The notes beneath the pieces are model-generated. The model was given only the letters and a program-made list of their open reading frames with translations, was not told the DNA's origin and made no database searches. A stretch of 64,000 bases of DNA, taken from DATAPD01 sp036265385 (GTDB lineage Bacteria > Acidobacteriota > Terriglobia > Terriglobales > Acidobacteriaceae). Positions 53,348 to 60,728 of this stretch are shown here, one piece after another (position 1 is the stretch's first letter; every line of letters starts with the position of its first letter). A program made the translations under genes and the position numbers. The DNA lies in contig DATAPD010000015.1 in the NCBI GenBank assembly GCA_036265385.1, positions 496,001 to 560,000 on the forward strand. The letters run 5' to 3'.

Positions 53348-53773
53348 TTGCGTTATCTCGATCGCCTGCAACCGTTCGCATTGTTTGTCTTGCGCGTCGT
53401 ACTGGGAGTCATTCTGATCGCTCATGGCTACCCCAAGGTGTTCGGGGGCGGCTTTCAACATCACATGGAGTTCGTTGGCAAGATCGGCCTTCCGCATTGG
53501 ATGGCATACTTCTCGACTGGAGCGGAGTTCTTCGGAGGACTCGGGATTTTGATCGGCTTGTTTACCCGCTGCTTCTCAATTGCGGTTCTGATCGAGATGT
53601 TGGTCATCGTTTTCAAGGTCGAGTTGCACCACGGATTGAAGGGCGGCTACGAGTTGCCAGTGGCGCTGGGAACGATGGCCTTCGTCCTGATCTTCTTTGG
53701 AGCGGGCCCGATTTCGCTGGATGCTGTGCGTGGAGGCGGGGGAGGGGTAAAGCGAAGTAGTGTCTACTCGTGA
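53348..53773 (+). CDS. DoxX family membrane protein
   Basis: A 141-residue protein of four membrane helices in the DoxX/YphA family: LFVLRVVLGVILIAHGYPKV, AEFFGGLGILIGLFTR, and IAVLIEMLVIVFKVE then ALGTMAFVLIFFGAGP. The HGYPKVFGGG signature and the DoxX-type GxGxL are visible. The TTG start follows GGAGGG closely. Roles in the family include respiratory or redox functions; nothing here narrows it. It converges with the E1 gene. Confidence 0.85.
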   Translation: MRYLDRLQPFALFVLRVVLGVILIAHGYPKVFGGGFQHHMEFVGKIGLPHWMAYFSTGAEFFGGLGILIGLFTRCFSIAVLIEMLVIVFKVELHHGLKGGYELPVALGTMAFVLIFFGAGPISLDAVRGGGGGVKRSSVYS

Positions 53774-53803
53774 AGCAAACTGCTTTCTTCTTTCCCTAAA
53801 TAG

Positions 53804-53830
53804 AGATTCCTCGCTGCGCTCGGAATGACA
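53804..53830. repeat. Half dispersed element (ATTCC type)
   Basis: AGATTCCTCG followed by CTGCGCTCGGAATGACA reproduces the right half of the 36074 element (AGATTCCTC ... TCGGAATGACA). The left half is absent. It lies between the convergent DoxX and E1 genes. Confidence 0.6.
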
Positions 53831-53860
53831 AACAATATCGGGTCCGAACTGGGCAGACCG

Positions 53861-56095
53861 CTAATATTCCGCCAATTCCTTCATAGCGCGGAACAAATCC
53901 GCTGCTTGCGGCAGGATTGCGTTCTCAAGAATAGGCTGATAGGCAACGAACGTGTCTTTCGCGGCCACTCGGCGCACGGGAGCATCGAGCTTATCGAAAA
54001 GTTCATCGGCGACACGGGCCGCGATTTCCGCTCCGTAGCCCCAACTCAGAGAATCTTCGTAGGCGACCAGCACGCGATTTGTTTTTGAAACCGAGCCTGC
54101 GATGGTCTCCCAGTCGAACGGATTGAGACAACGCAGGTCGATCAGTTCCACCTTCACTCCGTTTTCGCGTTCCAACTTTTGAGCGGCTTGCAGTGCGCGA
54201 GGCACGACTGCTCCGTAGGTGACGACCGTCAAGTCCGTGCCGGGCTGAACAATTTTTGCTTTGCCGAACGGAATCATGAAGTCTGGTCCCGGGTACGGGG
54301 CGCGACCGAAGGTTTCGCGGTAGAGACGTTTATGCTCGAGGAAGAGTACCGGGTCGTCGCAACGAATGGCGGTACGTAAGAGACCTGCAGCATCCAGTGC
54401 GTTCGACGGAAACACCACGCGCAATCCGGGAATATGCGTGAAAATGCTTTCGCCGCATTGAGAATGGTAGATGGCTCCGCCGGTGAGGTATCCGCCGATG
54501 GCGACACGAATCACAGCCGGCGCAGAAAATGCATTGTTCGAACGCCAGCGGATGATTGGCAGTTCGTCGCGGAGCTGCATCATCGCAGGCCAGATGTAAT
54601 CGAAGAACTGGATTTCGACGACCGGCTTCAGTCCGCGTGTGGCCATGCCGGTGGCGCGTCCAACGATGTTGGCCTCTGCAAGGGGCGAGTTGAAAACACG
54701 GTCTGAGCCAAATTCCATCTGCAGGCCGGAGGTCAGTTTGAAGACGCCACCTTTGCCCTTGATGAGCTTCTGCTTGAGATATTCTTCGCGACTGCAGTCC
54801 GCCACATCTTCGCCGAAGATCACAATGCGCTCGTCGCGACGCATCTCATCGCGCAATGTGGCGTTGATGAGGTCGGCCATGGTCTTGGGCTGCGAAGCTG
54901 GAGATTTTTTGCCCTCACCTGCAGCATCCGGCGCGGCGAATACGGGCTGACGCTCGAAGGTGGAAGACGTCGGGTCGAGATCTGGCGAATAGACAAAGTT
55001 CGTGATCGACTCTGGTTGCGGGAAACGCGCTTCGAGCGCGCGATCAACCGCCGCCTGCATCTGTTCTTCAACTTCCTTTTCGATCTTGTTGATACCGTTT
55101 TCGTCGAGGATGCCTTCCCGCAGAAGAAACATCTGCAAGCGGGTCACAGGATCGCGCTGGGCATCACGCTGACGTTCACTATCGGGGCGATACAGGCGTT
55201 CATCGTCGGAGAGAGAGTGGGAATATGGCCGAATGACGTGCGCATGAATGAAGGACGGCCCCTGGTTTGAACGGCAATATGCGGCAGCACGCTTGAAGGC
55301 ACCGTACGTGACGATCGGATCGGTTCCGTCGATTTCTTCGAAATGGAAGTTAGGAAATCCGGATACCAAGCGAGAAATGTTCCCACCAGCGGTCTGAACT
55401 TCCACGGGAACCGAAATGGCGTACTCGTTGTCCTCGATCACGAAGATGATAGGCAGTTTTCTATTGGAGGCAGTGTTCATCGCCTCCCAGAATTCACCTT
55501 CGCTGGAGGTGCCATCGCCGAGCGAGACGTACGTGAGTTCGTCGCCGGTAAATTTCACGTCTTTGAATTGACGATAATCACCGTCATGCTTTTCAGCAGC
55601 TTTCGGATGACGAGCGAGGTATCGTCCCGCCTCAGCGCAGCCAACGGCTTGCAGAATCTGCGTACCAGTTGGCGACGATTGTGTGACGACGTTGAGTCGC
55701 TGATATCCCCAATGCGATGGCATCTGACGGCCGCCTGATGCGGGATCGTCCGCAGCTCCGACTGCCTGGAGCAACATTTCAAGCGGCGTGGCGCCGAGCG
55801 CTAAACAAAGAGCTCGATCTCGATAGTAGGGATAGAACCAGTCGGACCCGGTTTTCAGGGCGAAGGCCGCACCAACACCGATCGCTTCATGGCCAGCGCC
55901 GGAGATCTGGAAAAAGATCTTTTGCTGTCGCTTGAGAAGGATTTCGCGGTCGTCGATTCGACGCGAGGTGTACATCAGGCGATAGGCCTCGACGAGCTGC
56001 TCCCGGCTGAGCCCTTCGTAGTGTTTCTTGGATTTTTTGTTGGATTCGACTTCGGCCACACTGGCCAGCTTAGGATCCGTCTTTGTCGTCGCCAT
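53861..56095 (-). CDS. Fused alpha/beta 2-oxoacid dehydrogenase E1 component
   Basis: A 744-residue thiamine-diphosphate enzyme that decarboxylates a 2-oxoacid and feeds lipoyl-E2. The first half is E1-alpha with the TPP motif GDGTSSEGEFWEAMNTASN and ends near residue 370. After a short variable linker, the second half is E1-beta (IVIFGEDVAD, SPLAEANIVGRATG, VEIQFFDYIWPAM). A single-chain alpha-beta form is known for branched-chain-type enzymes of several soil bacteria; substrate choice (pyruvate or branched-chain acids) is open. The ATG is preceded by a GGGG. E2 and E3 are not in the window. Confidence 0.93.
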   Translation of the reverse strand: MATTKTDPKLASVAEVESNKKSKKHYEGLSREQLVEAYRLMYTSRRIDDREILLKRQQKIFFQISGAGHEAIGVGAAFALKTGSDWFYPYYRDRALCLALGATPLEMLLQAVGAADDPASGGRQMPSHWGYQRLNVVTQSSPTGTQILQAVGCAEAGRYLARHPKAAEKHDGDYRQFKDVKFTGDELTYVSLGDGTSSEGEFWEAMNTASNRKLPIIFVIEDNEYAISVPVEVQTAGGNISRLVSGFPNFHFEEIDGTDPIVTYGAFKRAAAYCRSNQGPSFIHAHVIRPYSHSLSDDERLYRPDSERQRDAQRDPVTRLQMFLLREGILDENGINKIEKEVEEQMQAAVDRALEARFPQPESITNFVYSPDLDPTSSTFERQPVFAAPDAAGEGKKSPASQPKTMADLINATLRDEMRRDERIVIFGEDVADCSREEYLKQKLIKGKGGVFKLTSGLQMEFGSDRVFNSPLAEANIVGRATGMATRGLKPVVEIQFFDYIWPAMMQLRDELPIIRWRSNNAFSAPAVIRVAIGGYLTGGAIYHSQCGESIFTHIPGLRVVFPSNALDAAGLLRTAIRCDDPVLFLEHKRLYRETFGRAPYPGPDFMIPFGKAKIVQPGTDLTVVTYGAVVPRALQAAQKLERENGVKVELIDLRCLNPFDWETIAGSVSKTNRVLVAYEDSLSWGYGAEIAARVADELFDKLDAPVRRVAAKDTFVAYQPILENAILPQAADLFRAMKELAEY

Positions 56096-56187
56096 CCAGT
56101 GCCCCGTAGATAAATTAGGAGGGTCCCTTCATCATTGTAAATGCAGCCGACAGGATGAGAATACAGAATTCGGGGTAGGGAGTGGAA

Positions 56188-56236
56188 CAGTTCTCAGTTC
56201 TCAGTTCTCAGTTTCCGGTTCTCAGCTCCAGTTCGG
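56188..56236. repeat. Heptad-period repeat (CAGTTCT type)
   Basis: CAGTTCT three times exactly, then CAGTTTC, CGGTTCT, CAGCTCC, AGTTCGG in the same 7-bp register. The unit is identical to that at 35519, 20 kb away. The array lies in the divergent gap between the E1 gene and the phosphatase, ending close to the latter's start. Confidence 0.85.
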
Positions 56237-56241
56237 GCTGA

Positions 56242-56976
56242 ATGCTAGCGGCTCCGTTCCAATCATTTATTCTGATCAGTACACCCTTGATCCGATTTCA
56301 TCGCCAATTCGATCCGCGTGAGATTCGCCTGCTCATTTTCGATCTCGATGGGACGCTGATCGATTCGCGCTTGGACCTGATTCATTCTGTGAATGCCACG
56401 CTGCGGTACTTCGACAAACCAGAATTGCCGGGAGATCTGATCGCCACCTACGTTGGCGATGGCGCCCCCATGCTGGTGAGACGTGCGCTGGGCGATCCGG
56501 CAGATGACTCGCTCGTGGCTCGGGCGCTGGAATATTTCTTAGGGTACTACCGGATCCACAAACTCGATCACACAGTGGTGTATGACGGAATACCGAAAAT
56601 GCTCGCTGCCCTGACTGCGTCGAAGAATGGAACGCAGAGAAAGATGGCAATCCTGTCGAACAAGCCTGTCAATCCGTCCCGCGACATCACGCACGCGCTA
56701 GGACTGGGTGGTTATTTTGTTCGGATTTATGGGGGCAATAGCTTTCAGACGAAAAAGCCGGATCCGGAGGGCGCGCAAAAGATTTTGGAAGAGACAAGCT
56801 GTTTGGCAGAAGAGACCATCATCATTGGTGATTCTGCCAACGACACTCTTACTGGCGTGAATGCGGGATTGTGGACCTGCGGCGTCACGTACGGGTTTGC
56901 GCCACATACATTGGAAACGCCGTTACCCGACGTCCTTGTCGATTCGCCACGGGAATTGGCAGAGTTGTTCCGTTGA
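56242..56976 (+). CDS. HAD-superfamily phosphatase, phosphoglycolate phosphatase-like
   Basis: A 244-residue HAD hydrolase: motif I LLIFDLDGTLIDSRLDL (Asp34, Asp36), motif II ILSNKP, motif III Lys in FQTKKPDPEG and motif IV IIIGDSANDTLTGVNAG. A helical cap of Gph type lies between I and II. It would dephosphorylate 2-phosphoglycolate from DNA repair or a related small phosphate ester. The start is uncertain: the ATG at 56242 lacks a good ribosome site and is only 5 bases from the repeat array; a TTG at 56287 would remove 15 non-conserved residues. Confidence 0.88.
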   Translation: MLAAPFQSFILISTPLIRFHRQFDPREIRLLIFDLDGTLIDSRLDLIHSVNATLRYFDKPELPGDLIATYVGDGAPMLVRRALGDPADDSLVARALEYFLGYYRIHKLDHTVVYDGIPKMLAALTASKNGTQRKMAILSNKPVNPSRDITHALGLGGYFVRIYGGNSFQTKKPDPEGAQKILEETSCLAEETIIIGDSANDTLTGVNAGLWTCGVTYGFAPHTLETPLPDVLVDSPRELAELFR

Positions 56977-56992
56977 GGTCACGCGAGGCGCT

Positions 56993-57071
56993 GCGCGCGA
57001 GATCCCCTTCGGCTTCGCTCAGGGCAGGCTCTCGACTCGCTGGCGAAAACGCGAGTCTTCGGGATGACGCC
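56993..57071. repeat. Dispersed element with a 42-bp perfect match elsewhere
   Basis: Bases 56993-57034 are the exact reverse complement of 21222-21263. TCGGGATGACGCC at 57059-57071 is the family's right end. The element follows the phosphatase stop codon. Confidence 0.75.
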
Positions 57072-57217
57072 TATTGTTGATGAGATGTGCCCATGTAGTT
57101 CGGGATGGCACCATCTTCAAAGAGAAGAACACTCCGGCGAGATGAAGTCAGCGAACAACTGATCCGGAACTGTTACTGTTGCGAGCCGCGATCATTCCGT
57201 TAAACTTCCCTCACACA

Positions 57218-57856
57218 ATGGCCAAAAAGAATCCGCTTGATGCGTTTACTCCGGCCGAGTTGCGCAAGCTGCGCAGCCTGAAAACTCCATACGGCATTCA
57301 AAAGTACATCGATGACATGCCTTATCACCTGGCAGACACCGGGTGGGCTCCGCGGCGCGTGTTGAAGGAGGAAACCTCACACTGTTTTGAGGGAGCGATG
57401 CTGGGAGCCGCCGCGTTGCGAGCAATCGGGTATCCGCCACTGATCTGGGACCTTGAGGCCGAGCATGACACCGACCATGTAATTGCGATTTATAAAATCG
57501 ACGGGCACTGGGGCACCATTGCGAAGTCGAACTATACGGGCTGTCGTTATCGCGAACCGGTATATCGAACGTTGCGTGAACTGGCGATGAGCTATTTCGA
57601 TACGTACTTCAATTTGCGGCGTGAACGAACGCTGCGTCGCTTTTCGGTTCCGGTTCACATGAAACGGTTCGACCATCTCGACTGGATGACCACCGACCAG
57701 CATTTGTGGTTCGTCGCGGAATATTTGTTTGACGTAAAGCACTATCCGCTGATTTCAAAGGCGCAGGCTCAACGTGTGCACCGTGTGGATGACCGCACGT
57801 TTCGTGCAGGATGTCTGGGGAGAGCGGAAAAGAGTGGGATTACAAAAGGTCGCTAG
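57218..57856 (+). CDS. Conserved hypothetical with Cys-His-Asn (transglutaminase-like) arrangement
   Basis: A 212-residue cytoplasmic protein. A possible cysteine-peptidase or transglutaminase-like core is visible: Cys56 in TSHCFEGAMLGAAALRAIGY, His87 in TDHVIAIYKIDGHWG and Asn105 in IAKSNYTGCR, the order and spacing of a Cys-His-Asn/Asp triad. The rest (LRELAMSYFDTYFNLRRER and HLDWMTTDQHLWF) is not recognised. The ATG at 57218 starts MAKKNPLDAFT. No partner is evident from the neighbours. Its stop codon TAG is formed by the first unit of a 7-bp repeat array. Catalysis is an inference. Confidence 0.72.
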   Translation: MAKKNPLDAFTPAELRKLRSLKTPYGIQKYIDDMPYHLADTGWAPRRVLKEETSHCFEGAMLGAAALRAIGYPPLIWDLEAEHDTDHVIAIYKIDGHWGTIAKSNYTGCRYREPVYRTLRELAMSYFDTYFNLRRERTLRRFSVPVHMKRFDHLDWMTTDQHLWFVAEYLFDVKHYPLISKAQAQRVHRVDDRTFRAGCLGRAEKSGITKGR

Positions 57857-57879
57857 TAGCTGGTAACTAGTTGTTAGTT
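57852..57879. repeat. Heptad-period repeat (GCTAGTA type) that supplies a stop codon
   Basis: Units GCTAGTA, GCTGGTA, ACTAGTT, GTTAGTT are in 7-bp register. The TAG of the first unit is the stop codon of the preceding gene (57854-57856). The array lies 9 bases from the 3' end of the convergent Rieske gene. Confidence 0.75.
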
Positions 57880-57887
57880 CCGTCGCA

Positions 57888-59000
57888 TCAACTTCGCCAT
57901 TTCAGTTCAACCGGACCTGACATTGGGTGTTTCATCGGAGTACCCGTGCTTCTTGAATCCAGGTAAGACTGCTTCAATCCGAAATACCATTTCGCTGGAC
58001 GGTCAGCATCGTCGATCAGCATGAGGTGAGGATTGTATTTCAGTCCTTCGGACTGAAGCTCCATCGTGCGGCGATCCTGCTCAACGAATTTGGCGAACAC
58101 AAATTTCAGGAGAGACGGCGCGAACGGCAGCCATTGAAAAAGATTCCACGCGGCAACGACATCGATGCGGCAGTGATTGCCCGTGATCGGAGTAACTGTA
58201 GTCAGGCTCGCAAACCAATACTTGCCCGCACGGATAATCTCGAAGCGCAAATTGGGAAGCACGAAATCAATCGTGGTAGTAATCGAATCTGCGTCTGCAT
58301 ACATACGAAGCAGCTTGTAAGGCGCACTATTCGATGAGGGAGTGTGCGCGCTCATCCGGAAGCCATTCGGAATCGGTTCGAAGTTTTTGCGTTTTTCATG
58401 AATGCTGTGGCGAGTACGCCACCACCATGCCTGATGAACAAAAGGACCGTGCGCAGGATCCATCAGGCCGATGATGCCGTGGTCGACGTTGCAGGGGAGA
58501 TCGGCTGTAAGGTAAGCAATCTTGTATTTGTCGCTGAATGTGGGAACCGCGGGCGCGGGGTTCGGCGCTTCGCTACGCGCAGTGAATCCGGCGCCCTGCG
58601 GCCCTGGCTCCGGGATGAACACCCAGATGAAGTCGTCGCGCTCTTCACATGGAAAGCTTCCCGCGTAAATGCGATCGATCTTTAGGTTCTGGTCGGACGT
58701 AAGCGACGGGATCAGCGTGCACTGTCCGGAATGCGCGTCGAACTTCCAACCGTGGTAGCTGCACTCCACCTGGCGACCGTCGAACCATCCACAAGTTAAA
58801 GGCATCCCGCGATGAGGGCAGGAATCACGTAAGGCGAATGCGCGGCCGTTTGCGTCGCGTCCGATCGCGAGCGGAATTCCGAGCAACATGCATTTGGCAA
58901 TTTCGCCACGCGAGAGTTTGTCGCTGGGAAGAGCTCGATACCAAAAGCCGAACAGCATGAGCGCGTCGGGCGTTTGGCGGTCGAGGCTGAGTTCGCTCAT
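57888..59000 (-). CDS. Rieske [2Fe-2S] aromatic-ring-hydroxylase-type oxygenase
   Basis: A 370-residue Rieske non-haem iron oxygenase of the VanA/phenylpropionate type. The Rieske centre is C61-P-H63 in SCPHRGMPLTC and C80-S-Y-H83 in CSYHGWKF, with the canonical 16-residue gap. The C-terminal domain has the iron region DHGIIGLMDPAHGPFVHQA, with His-x4-His and neighbouring Asp. It would hydroxylate or demethylate an aromatic or polycyclic compound using a separate reductase that is not in the window. It follows the bacilliredoxin gene by 9 bases, so both are cotranscribed. Confidence 0.92.
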   Translation of the reverse strand: MSELSLDRQTPDALMLFGFWYRALPSDKLSRGEIAKCMLLGIPLAIGRDANGRAFALRDSCPHRGMPLTCGWFDGRQVECSYHGWKFDAHSGQCTLIPSLTSDQNLKIDRIYAGSFPCEERDDFIWVFIPEPGPQGAGFTARSEAPNPAPAVPTFSDKYKIAYLTADLPCNVDHGIIGLMDPAHGPFVHQAWWWRTRHSIHEKRKNFEPIPNGFRMSAHTPSSNSAPYKLLRMYADADSITTTIDFVLPNLRFEIIRAGKYWFASLTTVTPITGNHCRIDVVAAWNLFQWLPFAPSLLKFVFAKFVEQDRRTMELQSEGLKYNPHLMLIDDADRPAKWYFGLKQSYLDSRSTGTPMKHPMSGPVELKWRS

Positions 59001-59009
59001 GAGAGAAAA

Positions 59010-59447
59010 CTAGCGATTGGCCGTCTCCTTCGGACGGCAATGCTGGTCGAAGGCCGAGACCAGATCGGCCGCAATCGAGTGAGCTTCGCGAGTTTCAATA
59101 TCGCGGCGTTGCATCATGTACACGAGCTTGCCATCGCGCAAAATCGCGATGGACGGAGAAGACGGAGGATATCCTGTGAAGTACGAGCGTGCGCGTTCGG
59201 TGGCTTCGGTATCCTGTCCAGCGAATACCGTGGTGACGTGATCCGGTTTCGTGCCGTGTTGCAGAGCCATGCGAACGGCGGGGCGCATGCGACCGGCTGC
59301 GCATCCACATATGGAATTCACGACGACCATGGTTGTTCCTGAGTGATTGGTGATTTGGTTATCGACTTCTTCTGCGGTGCGAAGTTCCTTGATGCCGAGA
59401 CGAGTGAGCTCTTCGCGCATCGGCACAACCATAAGTTCCGGGTACAT
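59010..59447 (-). CDS. Bacilliredoxin (BrxA/BrxB family)
   Basis: A 145-residue thioredoxin-fold protein of the bacilliredoxin family, which reverses S-bacillithiolation. Family sequence runs MYPELMVVPMREELT, TMVVVNSICGCAAG with the Cys47-Gly-Cys49 site, TVFAGQDTEAT and YFTGYPPSSPSIAIL. The ATG at 59447 follows AAGGAG by about 6 bases; the open frame extends further without family sequence. Its occurrence implies bacillithiol or a similar thiol in this organism (inference). It is cotranscribed with the Rieske gene. Confidence 0.93.
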   Translation of the reverse strand: MYPELMVVPMREELTRLGIKELRTAEEVDNQITNHSGTTMVVVNSICGCAAGRMRPAVRMALQHGTKPDHVTTVFAGQDTEATERARSYFTGYPPSSPSIAILRDGKLVYMMQRRDIETREAHSIAADLVSAFDQHCRPKETANR

Positions 59448-59530
59448 GCGTGCTCCTTGCTGAACGATCATTTTATTGTAACGGAGGAGGAGGCTTCGGG
59501 CTTCAACTGCCGGCTCCAGCAAAGGGCAAT

Positions 59531-59558
59531 GTGGTCAGTGGTCAGTGGTCAGTGGTGG
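59531..59558. repeat. Heptad-period repeat (GTGGTCA type)
   Basis: GTGGTCA three times exactly, then GTGGTGG, in 7-bp register. The array lies in the divergent gap between the bacilliredoxin and murB, 20 bases before a TATAGT (59578-59583) that could be the murB -10. Confidence 0.85.
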
Positions 59559-59591
59559 GTCGGCCGGATCGGGACGGTATAGTGGAGAGCA

Positions 59592-60659
59592 ATGGAGATT
59601 CGGGAACATGTGTCGCTTGCGGGGATGACGACGCTGCAAGTCGGCGGGCCGGCGCGTTATTTCGCGGAAGCGCGTTTCGAGGATGATGTTCGCGAGGCAA
59701 TCCGGTTTGCGCAATCGCACAAGCTACCGCTCTTTGTCCTGGGCGGAGGAAGCAACCTGGTTGTTTCCGATGAGGGATGGCCGGGACTGGCCTTAAAAAT
59801 AGCAATCAAAGGAATCAATCACCGGCATGGGCATGGAGTTGCATATTTCGACGCGGGTGCAGGAGAAGACTGGGATGGATTTGTAGCGGCGACGGTCGCG
59901 CATCATTGCGCTGGGCTCGAGTGCCTAAGCGGGATTCCAGGCAGCGTTGGTGGAACACCGGTGCAAAATGTGGGTGCATACGGCCAGGAAGTGTCCGAGA
60001 CGATCCAAGCGGTCGAAGCTATTGAGGTTTCTACGCTCGAGTCACGAGAGTTCGAAAAAGGGGATTGTGGGTTTGCATACCGGAGCAGCGTGTTCAATGC
60101 CAAGGAACGTGGGAAATATGTGATCGTCAAAGTGAGCTACGCGCTCAAGCATGATGGCGCGCCGAGAATCGCGTATGGCGATCTGAAAAAACATTTTGCC
60201 GGATGGAGCGAGTCGCCAACCCTCGCCCAAGTGCGAGAAGCCGTGCGGAAAATCCGTGCCAGTAAAGGAATGCTGCTGGTCCCAGGAGATGAAGATTGTC
60301 GAAGCGCGGGATCGTTTTTCAAAAATCCAGTGCTGAGTGTCGAGCAGTTTGCTGAGGTAGAGCGAAGGGCCGCAGCCAAGAACCTGGCGATCCCGAGTTA
60401 TCCGGCGCTCGAGGCGCAACGAAAAATTTCAGCGGCGTGGCTGGTGGAACATTCGGGATTTTCAAAAGGGTATGGCTTTGATCATGTCGGCATTTCACGC
60501 CGCCACGCCTTGGCCATTGTGAACCGGGGCGGAGCCAAGGCGTCCGAAGTACTCGCGTTAGCAGAACAGATTCAGCAGCGCGTGGAAGAAATCTGGGGCG
60601 TGCGGCTGGAACGAGAACCAGTGCTGGTGGGAGAGCGGGAGTCAGTAGTTAGTAGTTAG
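59592..60659 (+). CDS. murB: UDP-N-acetylenolpyruvoylglucosamine reductase
   Basis: A 355-residue FAD enzyme that reduces the enolpyruvyl moiety to make UDP-MurNAc for peptidoglycan. FAD-site sequences LQVGGPARYFAEA and VLGGGSNLVVSDEG, ECLSGIPGSVGGTPVQNVGAYGQE (split: LSGIPGSVGG and VGAYGQEV), catalytic Ser in RSAGSFFKNP, Tyr/Arg in FAYRSSVFN, and the C-terminal type I ending LEREPVLVG are present. The ATG follows GGAGAGC. The last codons and stop are contributed by a 7-bp repeat (60641 on), adding residues SVVSS beyond the normal end. Confidence 0.96.
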   Translation: MEIREHVSLAGMTTLQVGGPARYFAEARFEDDVREAIRFAQSHKLPLFVLGGGSNLVVSDEGWPGLALKIAIKGINHRHGHGVAYFDAGAGEDWDGFVAATVAHHCAGLECLSGIPGSVGGTPVQNVGAYGQEVSETIQAVEAIEVSTLESREFEKGDCGFAYRSSVFNAKERGKYVIVKVSYALKHDGAPRIAYGDLKKHFAGWSESPTLAQVREAVRKIRASKGMLLVPGDEDCRSAGSFFKNPVLSVEQFAEVERRAAAKNLAIPSYPALEAQRKISAAWLVEHSGFSKGYGFDHVGISRRHALAIVNRGGAKASEVLALAEQIQQRVEEIWGVRLEREPVLVGERESVVSS

Positions 60660-60675
60660 CAGTTAGTAGCTAGAG
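60641..60675. repeat. Heptad-period repeat (GTTAGTA type) supplying the murB stop
   Basis: Units GTCAGTA, GTTAGTA, GTTAGCA, GTTAGTA and GCTAGAG are in exact 7-bp register. They encode the final residues of murB (VVSS) and its TAG. Confidence 0.85.
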
Positions 60676-60728
60676 CACCTACGACTGAAATCTATTCGTT
60701 CGCAGCTTCCCACCGTAAATCGCCCGCT

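Noticed and set aside
12285..60675. CRISPR array interpretation of the tandem repeats
   Set aside because: The units are 7 bp with no spacers, differ between loci, and there are no cas genes.
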